A stretch of 64,000 bases of DNA from Megaleporinus macrocephalus (Eukaryota; Chordata; Actinopteri; Characiformes; Anostomidae): assembly GCA_021613375.1 (NCBI GenBank), contig CM038721.1, positions 6,061,486-6,125,485 on the forward strand. The letters are read 5' to 3'. Positions 11,261 to 22,114 of the stretch are shown in pieces. Numbering within the stretch: position 1 is the first letter of the stretch; every line of letters begins with the position of its first letter. A model generated the notes under the pieces. It did no database searches. It was not told the DNA's origin and saw only the letters and a program-made list of their open reading frames with translations. A program made the position numbers and the translations under genes.

Positions 11261-11278
11261 TGGGGCCCAGAAGTGGGA
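11261..11278 (+). promoter_or_regulatory. candidate primer-binding site
   Basis: TGGGGCCCAGAAGTGGGA begins two bases after the candidate LTR. Position and the TGG start are as in retroelements; I could not assign the matching tRNA. Confidence 0.4.
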
Positions 11279-12297
11279 TAAGACCCCTCTAGCAAACTGG
11301 TTGTAAGCTCTGCGACTCAGCCTGGCAACACAGCTCGTTAGCACTTCCTATATAGCCTAGCCACGCGCTCAACCCAGTGCGTGGCATTGTTTCTCTGCTC
11401 TAAGATACTGTGTGGTTACAGCACCTACCTGTCTGTGGTTTCTGGGCCGTCGCTTTAAAGGGTCTCTCCACAGGTCCAATCAGACTTGGCTTCTCCACAG
11501 CAGGGTCCCGTCACACTCCCTGGAGCCCTGCAGTCCCTCTGACCTGCCCAGCACTCACCTCTATCCGGCTGAGCCTTCCCACAGGCGTCCCCGTGGAGCA
11601 AGGTTGGTGAACCACAGACTTCCGGACTCGTTCCCCCGTAGCAAGTTTGTTTGTTATCACTGGAATATCACCCTTGGTGAGGGTGCTCTCTTGGTTCGAG
11701 GCAGCCACCAGAGGAGCTCTGCGACCACGGCGAGGAGTTTGTTAATCACTGTTCGAACTGTCCACACAGGGCTGGTACTGCTCTGGTTTCCCGTGCACAG
11801 CCTGGAGACCCAGTGGTGATCCAGCAAGGCAACGAGTCTACATCCACGGTCCTGTATTCCAACCTGCCTGCACCCAGGACTGCATCTCTGCCTGTTCCAA
11901 GCCTCTGCTCTCTTACACTTCTGGACTCCCCGTGCTAGCGAGCCTCTGGACTGCTTTGTTTATTATTACTGACTGCTCTGATTGCATAAACCTTGCAAAT
12001 GGAGTTTGAATCTTTACACTGGTGAGGAACGGTGCCACCACAAACTCATAGAACCAGAGGACAAGCCCGGTCGTGAACTGCATAAGAGTAGGCATGGTGA
12101 CAGGGGGCAAGGCCTCTGCAGTGGAGCCTGGCTGAAGGGTGGCACTCGGCAGCAAGGACCTGACAGTTGAGCAGCATGGCGCCTGTGAGGAGATCTTCCA
12201 AAATGGGGATGCACGCGATGGCCTGCAAGTGCAGACGGTACATGCGCTTACAGGGCCAGTAGACATTCCTAAACCCCCAATGAGCAGAGATGGGGGG
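11279..12297 (+). mobile_element. interior of LTR-retroelement remnant, no gag/pol frame
   Basis: GC-richer than its surroundings, unlike the AT-rich flanks, and without a continuous reading frame: the longest is 135 codons and shows no recognisable gag, protease or polymerase motif. It ends GATGGGGGG followed by TGTCACA at 12298, which resembles a polypurine tract plus the start of a 3' LTR, but no LTR body follows. A non-autonomous or broken element is the simplest reading. Confidence 0.4.
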
Positions 12298-12401
12298 TGT
12301 CACAATATGTCAATCATTTTAAGTTTACTTCTATTTATTTCACAGAATAATTCAAATAATCATGCTTGGAGTCTTTACAATTTGCAAATCTTGTTTTAGA
12401 G

Positions 12402-12530
12402 GCTGCGTCCAAAGTCAGACTGGACCTAGTGGTCGCTGCTGAACCAGTCAAGCTCTTTCAGTACGCATGTGTTTAGTACCCACACAACCTGGGACGCACT
12501 ACGTCCACCATCTGAACAACCTCCTGCTAT
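12402..12530. mobile_element. DNA-transposon-like fragment
   Basis: GGCTGCGTCCAAAGTCAGAC and AGTACGCATGTGTTTAGTAC ... GGGACGCACTACGTCC resemble the ends of a fish hAT-like repeat (GGCTGCGTCCGAAA type). Only a fragment; recognised from memory. Confidence 0.35.
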
Positions 12531-12734
12531 TCATTATAAGCTCCATTTAGACAATATTTTAGATGTTTTTGTGACAACATCCTGCTTTTTTTTGCCATGT
12601 ATCCTGAATCCATACTCGGAATATATCATTTTTGACTTCAAAAGAAACGTAAGTACCGTTAAACTCAGTAGCGACATACTTAAGCCTTATATTGTGCCCA
12701 TATATTCAAACAAGTAGCTTTTATATGCTTTAAA

Positions 12735-13172
12735 CTTGCTTTAAAATATTTCAATAGTATTTATATGGTAAGTAGTGCTTTCACATGCTTCACTGTGTTT
12801 ATTTAACCCTTTCCAAGCTTCTCCTTATGGAAACAACCCAGTATTATTTACAGTTCTCATCTAATACCTGCTTTGACTGCTCAGTACTTCATTAAGCTAA
12901 ATCAAGATTGCTGCTGAAGGAACTGAATACATTCATACAATGTCTGGGGCTTCCAGGAGAAATCTGGAACTACACATTGTTCTTCAAACGAGCTTAAAAT
13001 CTGATCTACTTCTTTCACAATAAGATATTCACGTTACTTTGTATTGTATGTATGATTATTTACGTCTGTTCTAATCAGATCTGGAGTTCTTACTGGTGAA
13101 CATATACTTAATGCTAAAATAAAGGGTTTTAGACAATCAGCTTTGGTGTCTAAGACTTTCTCACAGTAGTAT
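12735..13172 (-). mobile_element. MITE family D, copy 1
   Basis: Shares with copies at 48233, 49091, 50796 and 54041 the blocks TTTATTTAACCCTTTCCAAG, CTCATCTAATACCTGCTTTG, AAGATTGCTGCTGAAGGAAC and CAATGTCTGGGGC, and ends near CTCACAGTAGTATGTA, a degraded form of the TACACTACTGTG end. Non-coding; Tc1/mariner-like by its ends. Confidence 0.8.
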
Positions 13173-13205
13173 GTATATATATGTATTTATATATATATAT
13201 ATATA
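13173..13205. repeat. short (TA)n tract
   Basis: TATATATATG followed by TATTTATATATATATATATA at the right end of the MITE-D copy. Confidence 0.8.
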
Positions 13206-13711
13206 AACATTTCTAACAAATTGTTCTTATAACACAGCTAGCGCTCATATTCAGTTTGTAGTGTCGAGGCGAGAATTGGAATGCAGCCCTCTAGAAAATG
13301 TGGCAAATGTGTTTAACCACTCTGTAACAACTCCAGTGCATCACATTCTTTCATGTGAGCCTTCATACGGTGTGGTTGGCAGGTTTTTTAAAACTCTGGC
13401 TTCGTAAAGGCGCTAATAACGGCAGCTTTTCACTCTTCAGACATCTGCCGATCTTGTTATGCTCGATCACGTCTAGCTTTCCCGCTAAAAGCCTGGAAGA
13501 AGGCACCATCAAACAGGAGGAGATCACACAGGAGCTCTTCTCGACATGCTGCTAATGCTGACCCTCCTGCCCCCGGCCTTTCCGCACTCCGCGCTCTTAA
13601 GACTCCTGTTTGATGGCGCTGGGGTGGCCGGCAGCCATTGAGGTTAGCGCTAACGCTAAATGTCAGAGCATCCTCATTAAAACCTCCTCAGCACCGGCTC
13701 TCTTCTTGCAG
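13206..13711. other. non-repetitive block upstream of the candidate exon
   Basis: GC content rises from about 13400. A polypyrimidine tract leading to CTCTTCTTGCAG ends at 13711 and would be the acceptor of the exon below. Another frame at 13355-13555 is open but shows no features. Confidence 0.35.
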
Positions 13712-13784
13712 GACTGCCGCTCTCTGGAGGATCTTCTCTGCGGTGGGCCGGAAAAGCGTCTGGAGTCCATTCTGTCAGCCCACG
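13712..13784 (+). CDS. candidate internal exon of an unidentified gene
   Basis: A 73-bp block between a good acceptor (CTCTTCTTGCAG) and a donor (CACG|GTAGGA). In the frame starting at 13712 it reads DCRSLEDLLCGGPEKR followed by LESILSAH plus one base, with no stop. Its GC content and even codon use stand out from the AT-rich neighbours. I do not recognise the protein. No flanking exon was found in the window, so it may be an exon of a large gene spanning the region, or chance. Its 3' part and donor are copied at 14649-14709. Confidence 0.35.
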
Positions 13785-13999
13785 GTAGGACAAACATGGT
13801 CGCAACACTGCGTTTATGTAGATTGGTTAGAGGAGAAGAAAGAAGAAAAGTTTAAGAGTCTGTTGGGACAAGGACTTTGAGGCAAGGGCTTGTTTTTAAA
13901 AGCTTCTGTTAAGCTCCAGTCACAGTTCATCAAAGAGATCATATACTATATGGCTTACATTTACATTTACATTACCCAATGTATCCTAGATAGCACACA
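13785..13999. other. sequence after the candidate exon
   Basis: No repeat or frame recognised, apart from TTACATTTACATTTACATTA near 13955-13974. Confidence 0.35.
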
Positions 14000-16900
14000 T
14001 AGGTTAGAGTCCAAAGAGATGATCATCAGATCACTTAAAGACTATATGGCTATTTATTCTACCAGGACAGAAAAGTCTTGACGCTTATCTTTCATGGTTC
14101 TTGAAGGCTGAAGCTAAAGATTGAGTTTTGGCCTCTGCCATATAGCAGGAAGGGACTGGTCCATTTGGCCAGTTGCAAGCGCCTGATGGCCTACATAGGG
14201 AGACCAGCCTGGACTAACAGAAAAAAAGGTTTAATCTGTCACATGAGTCATGTTTGCAATGCTGAGAACAACAGCTGGTCATCCAGAATCAAACCAAGCA
14301 TCTTCAGACAAAGTGACCAAGGAGTTCTTGAACCAGGCGGCAAGATCATGGTGAGTATCTGACGTTTCAGGGATGAATAGCAGCTCAGTCTTGCTTGGTG
14401 TTGAGCTTCTGGAGATGTCAGTCAGTCATTGTTGAGATGCAACTGGAAACCTGATGCATTTCGATAAGTACTTGGATTAGTGCTTCACCAAGAGATGATC
14501 ATCAGTTTGCACTTAAAGACCATGTGGCACTCTGCTGTTCAGAAAGCAAAGAGTTTATTCCACCAGGCCAGAGAAACATCTTGAAGCTCATCTTCCAAGG
14601 CTAAAGGTACAGATTGAGCTTTGACTGCTGCCATGAGGCAGGAAAGGACGTTTGGAGTCCATTCTGTCAGCCCACGGTAGGACAAACATGGTCGCAACAC
14701 TGCGTTTATTTGGTCAGTTGCAAAGGTCTGATGGTCCTGGCTGGTCTTCCTATGCAGGCCAAGTTGCAGAGCCTTGAGAGGACAAGAGAATGAAGAAAGC
14801 ACCCGGATGTCTTCTTTACAGAGAAAAGGTCTGATCTACCAGTCGAGTCACGTTTGCATGACTCAGGAGTTCCTGAAACAGGTGGCAAAATCATGGTGAG
14901 TATCTGACGTTTCAAGGATGAATAGCAACACAGTCTTGCTTGGTCTTGAGCTTCAGGTGCTGAGCTGCCATCCATAAAGAGATGCCAGTCCCTCATTGCC
15001 AAGATGCAAATGGAAACCTGAGCTTCAAATGGTGGGCAGGAAAGCATGTTGTTTAGAAAGCCAGTAGAAGTTCATTCCACCCGAACAGAGTAAAGTCTTG
15101 ATTCTCATCTTCCATGCTTCTTGAAGGCTGATGGTATAGACTGAGTTTTGACCACTGCCCTAAGGCAGGAAGGGACTGGTCTATTTGGTTAGTTGCAAAG
15201 GCCTGATGGCCAGCACAAGAAGACCAGCCAGGACTAAGTTGCAGAGCCTTGAGGGGACAAGAGAATGAAACAAGCACCTGGATGTCTTCTTGACAGAGAA
15301 AGGGTTTAATCAACCAGTTGAGTCATGTTTGCAGTGCTGATAACAGCAGCTGGCCATCCCTGACGTTTCAGGGATGAATAGCAACTCAGTCTTGCTTGGT
15401 GTTAAGCTTCAGTTGCTGAGCTGCTATCCATGAAGAGATGCTAGTCACTCATTGGCAAGATGTGAATGAAAACCTGAGCTTTAGATGGCGGGCGTGAATC
15501 CAGTAGAAGTTTATTCCACCAGGACAATATAAAGTCTTGATTCTCATCTTCCATGCTTCTTGAAGGCTGAAGGTACAGATTGAGTTTTGACTGGTCCATT
15601 TGGTCAGTTGCAAAGACCTGATGGCCAGCATAGGAAGACCAGCCAAGTCTAAGTTGCAGAGCCTTGAGAGGACAAGAAAATGAAAAAAGCACCTGGATGT
15701 CTTCTTGACAGAGAAAAGGTCTGATCTACCAGTCAAGTAATCTTTGCAACAAGTGGCAAGATTATGGTGAGTTTCTGGCGTTTCAGGGACGAATAGCAAC
15801 TCAGTCTTGCTCGGTGTTGAGCTTCAGGTGCTCAGCTGCCATGCATGAAGGGATGTCTGGTGGGCAGGAAAGCATGCTATTCAGAAAGCCTGTAGAAGTT
15901 TATTCCACCAGGACAACATAAAGTCTTGCTTCTCATCTTCCATGCTTCTTGAAGGCTAAAGGTACAGATTGAGTTTTGACTGGTCCATTTGGTCAGTTGC
16001 AAAGGCCTGATGGCCAGCATAGGAAGACCAGCCAGGACTTGCAAGTTGCAGAGCCTTGAGAGGACAAGAAAATGAAGAAAGCACCTGGAAGTCTTCTTGA
16101 CAGAGAAATTGTTTTCTCTGTCAAGTCGAGTAATCTTTGCAACAAGTGGCAAGATTATGGTGAGTTTCTGGCGTTTCAGGGATGAATAGCAACTCAGTCT
16201 TGCTTGGTCTTGAGCTTCAGGTGCTGAGCTGCCATGCATGAAGAGATGTCAGCCAGTCATTATCAAGATGCAAGGAAGGTGTCATCAGCAAATAAATAGT
16301 ACAAATAGTACAAATAGATTAGACTTCAAACTACCCTCAGCTGAGACACTATCAGAAATAAAAGCCAGTACTTATATCTAGAAAGCCTTAGGCTGAGTTA
16401 AACATAGCATAAGTGCCATACAATGTATTTCGATAAGTACCTGGATTAGTGCTCATTTAAGTGCTTCACAAAGAGATGATCATCAGTCTGCACTTAAAGA
16501 TTGTGTGGCACTCTGCTGTTCAGACAGTCAGTAGAGGTTTATTCCACCAGGACAGAGAAAAGTCTTGATGCTCATCTTCCATGCTTCTTGAAGGCTAAAG
16601 CTACAGATTGAGTTTTGACCTCTGCTGTAAGGCAGGAAGGAACTGGTCCATTTGGTTGTTTGCAAGTGCCTGATGGACCACATGGGAAGACCAGCCTGGA
16701 CTAAGTTGTAGAGCCTCGAGAGGACAAGAGAACGAAAAAGCACCTGGGTGGCCTGTTGACAGAGAAAAGGTTTAATCTGTCACATGAGGCATGTTTGCAA
16801 TAAGTGCTGAGAACAACAGCTGATCACCCAGAATCACACCAGGCATCTTCAGACAAAGTGACCAGGGAGTTCTTGAACCAGGTGGCAAGATTACGTTGAG

Positions 16901-18131
16901 CATCTGACATTTCAGGGATGAATAGCAGCTCAGTCTTGCTTGGTTTTGAGCTTCAGGTGCTGAGCTGCCATCCATGAAGAGATGTCAGTCAGTCATTGTC
17001 GAGATGCTACTGGAAACCTGAGCTTCAGAAGGTGGGCCGGAAAGCATGAGCTGGGTGTCATCAGCATAACAGTGATAAGAAAGCCATTTACTCCAAATTA
17101 CAACCAGAAATACATTCCAGTACTTATATCTAGAACGCCTTGGGCTGAGTTAAACACAGCATAAGCGCAATACAATGCATTTCGATAAGTACTTGGATTA
17201 GTGCTCATTTAAGTGCCTCACAAAGAAATGATCATCAGTCTGCACTTAAAGACTGTGTGGCACTCTGCTGTTCAGACTCTCAGTAGAGGTTTATTCCACC
17301 AGGACAGAGAAACATCTTGATGCTCATCTTCCATGCTTCTTGAAGGCTGAAGCTAAAGATTGAGTTTTGACCGCTGCCGTGAGGCAGGAAGGAAGTGGTT
17401 CATTTGGTTAGTTGCAAGGATCTGATAGTCTTGGCTGGTCTTCCTATGCAGGCCAAGTTGTAGAGCCTTGAGAGGACAAGAGAATGAAACAAGCACCTGG
17501 ATGTCTTCTTGACAGAAAAAAAGGTTTAATCTACCAGTTGGCTCATGTTTACAGTCCTAAGATCAAAAGCTGGTCATCCAGAATCACGCCAAGCATCTTC
17601 AGAGTGACAGAGTTTTGACCGCTGCCATAAGGCAGGAAGGAACTGGTCCATTGGTCGGTTGCAAGTGCCTGATGAACCACATGGGAAGACCAGCCTGGAC
17701 TGAGTTGTAGAGCCTTGAGAGGACAAGAGAACGAAAAAGCGTTTGATCTGTCAAATGAGTCATGTTGGGAACAATAGCTGGTCATCCAGAATCAAACTAA
17801 GCATCTTCAGACAGAATGACCAGGGAGTTCCTGAACCAGGCGGCAAGATCATGGTGAGTATCTGACATTTCGGGGAGGAATAGCAGCTCAGTCCTTCTTG
17901 GTGTTGAGCTTCAGGTGCTGAGCTGCCATCCATGAATAGATGTCAGTCAGTCATTGTCGAGATGAACATTGAAACCTGAGCTTCAGAAGGTGGGCAAGGA
18001 AGCACAAGTTGGGTGTGATCAGCATAGCAGTGAGAAGAAAGCCATGAGAAGATGTTACATAACCAAGAGAATGAGTGTAAAGTGAAAAGAGAAGGGAACC
18101 CAGTAGAGAGCCTTGTGGGACACTGGTATTA
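14000..18131 (-). mobile_element. tandem array of decayed LINE reverse-transcriptase fragments
   Basis: Eight head-to-tail degenerate copies of one segment, marked by TTTATTCCACCAGGACAGAG at about 14050, 14548, 15066, 15507, 15896, 16536 and 17288 plus a partial copy to 18131. Spacing varies from about 390 to 750 bp through deletions. On the minus strand each copy reads as an L2/CR1-type reverse transcriptase: VPQGSLLG near 18111-18122, CYADDTQ at 17057-17068 (YADH in the copy at 18012-18030), KLNPSKTEL-like, LGVILDDQL, then GLPMLAIRPLQLTKW. All copies are full of stops and frameshifts. Confidence 0.85.
14649..14709 (+). repeat. 61-bp copy of the candidate exon end and splice donor
   Basis: Identical to 13757-13817 at 60 of 61 positions (one T/C change), including the donor GTAGGA. 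It sits inside a LINE-array unit where the other units have GGACTGGTCCATTTGG. The right junction shares TTAT with both partners. Confidence 0.93.
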
Positions 18132-18485
18132 TCACCAGATATTACTTGCCTGGTGGCCCATTCTCAGCACAGCAGTGACACTGATGCTGTCATGTGCATG
18201 GTGCTGGTATGGTGTTGCAGCAGTGTTGCTGGGGTTCAGTGTCATGGCAAGGCTAAGAATAGACCACCACTCAAAAATATCCAGCCAAGACAAACTCTGT
18301 AGTAAGAAACTGGCCATTGATGAAGAGCTTGAGGACAGATGGTCTACAGCAAGGGTGCCTAATTCTGTTCCTGGAGGTCCACCACCACTCTCTTTAGCGC
18401 CAGCCAAAATTGAACGCGCCTGATCCAGGTAAAGACGACCTTCAGAGATGGAGCTACAAGAGAGAGGTTTCTAATAAAGTGGCCA
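18132..18485 (-). mobile_element. degenerate family B-like repeat with a second fragment inside
   Basis: Blocks CCCATTCTCAGCACAGCAGT, ATAGACCACCACTCAAAAAT and AGACAAACTCTG match the family B layout in reverse, and the end CTAATAAAGTGGCC is typical of its relatives. At about 18352-18425 GGTGCCTAATTCTGTTCCTG plus GAGGTCCACC looks like another fish repeat end (hAT-like) inserted or adjoining. Confidence 0.5.
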
Positions 18486-18489
18486 TGGT

Positions 18490-18965
18490 TTGAGTTATAA
18501 CCTGTTAGTCATCTTTAGCTGAAAGAAGCTTGTGTGAAATCACAGCTTCAGTCTATTTCATGTCTATTATTCATGGTGCTTTAACAGGATTTAAGGCAAG
18601 ATCAGCATCAAATCTACTAAATAGAACGGCATGTAGCGGAGCACGGAGAATAAAGGAGCAGCAGTGTTTAGAGGAGGGAAAATTCTTTGTTGCCGCCATT
18701 AAAAATATTTGCACAGCTTAAACCTTGAAGAAAACCAAATAATGGCAGCCGCAAAGTAATGCAGCAGCAAATTAGTGGCTCCACCTTTTCTTGTCGTGGC
18801 GTAATGTGCATCAGGTCACCGAACAAAGAGGCTGCTTCTGCCAGTCCAGAGCAAAGCATGCTGGGGTGGAACTGGTGGAGGGAGATACTGAAAGCTATAC
18901 TTAGGACAAAAAAATTAAATGTACACAATGTCCTACTTACGTGACGTGTTCAGGGTCTCAAGTTT
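18490..18965. other. repeat-free block, possible conserved non-coding DNA
   Basis: Complex sequence around 18650-18790 (TTTGTTGCCGCCATTAAAAA; TAATGGCAGCCGCAAAGTAA) with two near-complementary GGCAGC/GCCGCC words and TAATGG sites. No open frame. Candidate enhancer-type element on texture only. Confidence 0.3.
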
Positions 18966-19090
18966 TAGGGTACAGCTGCAACAAACTGGATTTCCCAAGT
19001 GTTTGGTGGAACAAATAAATTGTTATTTTCTCAAACGGAAGACTAAAAGACAAGAATTTCCAGAGGAAGCACTTTTAGAATTTGCAATTA
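18966..19090. other. unassigned sequence
   Basis: No feature recognised. Confidence 0.35.
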
Positions 19091-19320
19091 GAATAGAATT
19101 TAGAACCATTTGCCACTTGTGGTTTCCACACAGCGGAATTTGACCATCCGCATTTAACCCAACCCAGGGGACAGTGAGCACACTTGCCCAGAGCGATGGG
19201 CAGCCCTATCTACAGTACCCAGGGAGCAGTTGGGGGTTAAGTGCCTAGCTCAAGGGTACTTAAGTCATGCCCTGTTGGTCTAGGGTATCAATTCCTAACC
19301 TCCAGCCCATGACTGTCCCC
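19091..19320. mobile_element. widespread fish interspersed repeat fragment
   Basis: AGCGATGGGCAGCCCTATCT, GGGAGCAGTTGGGGGTTAAG, TGCCTAGCTCAAGGGTACTT and GCCCATGACTGTCCCC are the typical string of a common fish repeat. A related piece in opposite orientation is at 46500-46625. Class unknown to me. Confidence 0.65.
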
Positions 19321-20171
19321 ATCACTACTAAACCTATCACTATGGCTATGGCAATGCTGGAGAAGCCAGCTAACATGGGATACCTTGATGCTCATCTATT
19401 TCTTACGTGGCCCAGAAAACAGGATATCATTTTTTTCCATCAACAATCCAGAGGGTTGACTCGCCAAACCACAGTAGACGTCCACGGAGGCATCAGCCTA
19501 TTTCTCGAACCCTGAGAAGTCAGGGGCGTTTTTGGATGTTGTTGATATATGACTTCTCACTGTACATAGACACTATATTGAAATATTGTTTATTGACAAT
19601 GGGATGTCAAAGTATTCCCAAGCTAGATGTATGCTATAGCCTACTGATGTTCGTTCCCTTACTTGTCAGGCCAAATAAGGCCCCTTGTGCAGACCTATAA
19701 CATCACAGACAATGAGAAGGGACTCAGAGCGTTTGCTCCAGTTTTTCGGGGAGAACACCTTTCGCTGTGTTTAGCTCCCGGCTGTGGTTGAGCTGAGGAG
19801 GTGCTGGATACAGGCTGTGAAAGTAGTGATGTGGGAATAGCTTAACCTGCAGCAGCAGATGTTGCATATGACACAGCACATATGGTGCAGACAGGAGAGG
19901 AGAGAAATTAGAAATGAAAGGTGGAATTTAATAGGCCTTAAAAGCGAAGAAAGCGAGACCGCTGACTGAGGCTCATGCTCTGATTCCATAAATACTGACT
20001 GTACTCTGTTTGACTGAAGGGAAATATCCACTTTTTTAAAAGAATCTGATAATAATGTTAATTAATTTAGATTGTAGTCTAAAATAATTAGCTTATTAGT
20101 CATTTGCACAGTTGCAACAAAGTTGATATAGCTAACGAGTAATGAAAGTAGAACCACTAAACAATAAAAAA
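19321..20171. other. repeat-free block, possible conserved non-coding DNA
   Basis: 19730-20035 is complex with AATTAGAAATGAAAGG and GGAATTTAATAGGCCTTAAA. Elsewhere nothing recognised. No reading frame with protein-like features. Confidence 0.28.
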
Positions 20172-20670
20172 TACACTAATGTTCAAACGTTTTAGATACA
20201 CTACTAGTCAAACGTTTTAGATACACTACCAGTCAAACGTTTTAGAACACTACCGGTCAAACGTTTTAGATACACTACCAGTCAAACGTTTTAGTACACT
20301 GCCAGCCAAGCGTTTTAGTACACTACCAGCCAAACTTTTTAGTACACTACCAGCCAAACGTTTTAGTACACTACCAGCCAAACTTTTTAGTACACTACCA
20401 GCCAAGCGTTTTAGTACACTACCAGCCAAATGTTTTAGTACACTACCAGCCAAACGTTTTAGTACACTACCAGTCAAACGTTTTAGATACACTACCAGTC
20501 AAACGTTTTAGATACACTACCAGTCAAACGTTTTAGTACACTACCAGACAAACGTTTTAGTACAGTACCAGACAAACGTTTTAGTACACTACCAGCCAAA
20601 CGTTTTAGTACACTATCAGTCAAATGTTTTAGATACACTACCAGTCAAACGTTTGAAGACACTACCAGTG
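20172..20670. repeat. tandem array of a Tc1 terminal-repeat-like 24/25-bp unit
   Basis: Twenty complete units plus one partial of TACACTACCAGTCAAACG + TTTTAGA (25 bp) or a 24-bp form ending TTTTAG. The unit resembles the first 25 bases of Tc1-type ends in this window (TACACTACYGCTCAAAAG + TTTAGGA). Subtypes carry AGTCAAA, AGCCAAA or AGACAAA. No transposon interior remains between units. Confidence 0.95.
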
Positions 20671-20942
20671 AATTCCTATCTCAACTGGAGCAAAGGTGGA
20701 GCATTTAATATTACTTAAACTAACAATCAAATCGGATCTTAAAAATATCTTTACTGTTATTGCTTTTATTTTCTGGCAGTGGTCAGACTTTATGATAAGA
20801 AACAGTATTAAATCATTGTGCAGAAGAGCAGGACCACTGCAGAACAAGCAATAATAAGATGATGCATGAGGCACTGATGAGCTGATAGAGTGCAGAGTTG
20901 AACAGTTTAGGCTGCAGAGAGAAATGACCTGCGAAAACTTTC
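20671..20942. other. unassigned sequence
   Basis: No feature recognised. Confidence 0.35.
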
Positions 20943-21395
20943 CTACCTGCAGCGATGCTGAGGCAGTCTGCTGCTCACTGTATCGTCCTCTCCCCTGTGT
21001 AGTGTTCTGTGGAGTGAGTGGGAGGGGTTCCTCATGATCACTGACACCATTGCCAACAACCTGTTCTTCACCACTCTGTCCACTGTGTCTAATTCATCCC
21101 CCAGGACTGAGCCAGCCTTTCTAATGATCTTCTTCAGTCTGTTGGTGTCCCTCACCGTAAAACTGCTGCTCCAGTGCACACCAGCATAAAAACTAGCACT
21201 GGACACCTCAAGTCTCTCACACCGAAGGATCTCAGCCCCCTCAGAAAGTGAAGTTTGCTTTCACTCTTTGTGTACAGCTGGTCTATTTTCACTTCTCATC
21301 CCAGCTTGAGCCCTTAGATGAACGCCCAGGTACTTAACCACCTCAACGTACTCACACTTGATGGTGGCTGGCATTTGCACTAAAGATGCGCTGAC
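20943..21395 (-). mobile_element. LINE reverse-transcriptase C-terminal fragment
   Basis: Minus strand reads EYVEVVKYLGVHLRAQ (about 21300-21360), then after a stop GVHWSSSFTVRDTNRLKKII, SVLGDELDTVDRVVKNRL, and NPSHSLHRTLHRGE ... SSRLPQHRC near 20945. This is the C-terminal region of a fish non-LTR retrotransposon (RKASSVVG...ESHPLH block), broken by a stop and lacking the catalytic part. Confidence 0.82.
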
Positions 21396-21499
21396 ACCGG
21401 CCCACAAAACCTGTTCACTAGGCTCCTCCACTCCCGTCTCTCCTTATTACACTGCACAAAAACAATGTCACCCGAGAACCTTTGTAGGGAAAGTGTCTT

Positions 21500-21712
21500 A
21501 GGATCTTTCTTGCTCGCACGCCAGATAGCTCTGACCAATCAGAGGAGACAACGTGCTCACGTGGTTTGTTGGGGTGCATTTTGGTGTGTTTAGGTTTTTG
21601 CCTGTGAAAACAAACTTAACCGAGGAGGAAACGCTCCAAGTAAACAAACTCATTAACTGATCCGGACCAGTGAAACAAACCACAGGTGTGAAAATGCCCT
21701 CAGTCTCAAGTG
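21500..21712. mobile_element. fish DNA-transposon-like repeat fragment
   Basis: GACCAATCAGAGGAGACAAC, GTGCTCACGTGGTTTGTTGG and GGTGTGAAAATGCCC resemble a common fish hAT-like MITE. Recognised from memory; no complete ends seen. Confidence 0.4.
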
Positions 21713-22114
21713 GTATATGTACTGCAGGACTCTGCACTCTGACTGAAGTGTAATTTATAGACTTTCTTTATCCAGTTCCCCACCTCTTTCACCCCAATCC
21801 TCTAAAGACTTCTTTCCATTTACCTCTTGTAGTTCTACTTACCCTCTGTAGGTCTTACCTTTAGCTCCCTCTGTATACTCAATACTATCTCTGTCCCCAG
21901 CTCTTAAGGCCCTCCTCAGGGCTTCAGGTCGCCTGAGTTTGTTCTTTGCTAAATAACACACAGTGGCACAACATTGTCACCCATATTCTATATATGTAGT
22001 CTATTTCAGAGCCTGTGAGATTATTACTCAGGTCCTCAGCACAGGGTTCACAAAGAAAGTCCCAGTCAGTTATTTCACAGCAGCCCTTGAGGACATCCAG
22101 AGATTCAGTGGACC
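21713..22114. other. unassigned sequence
   Basis: Pyrimidine-rich at 21770-21900 (CCTCTT/CTTTCC words); no frame or repeat recognised. Confidence 0.35.

Noticed and set aside
11412..11819. 135-codon frame in the LTR-element interior as a gag gene
   Set aside because: No zinc knuckle or other gag feature, and overlapping frames of similar length exist in this GC-rich stretch.
20250..20492. 80-codon minus-strand frame with an 8-residue repeat
   Set aside because: Produced by 24-bp units of the Tc1-end array.
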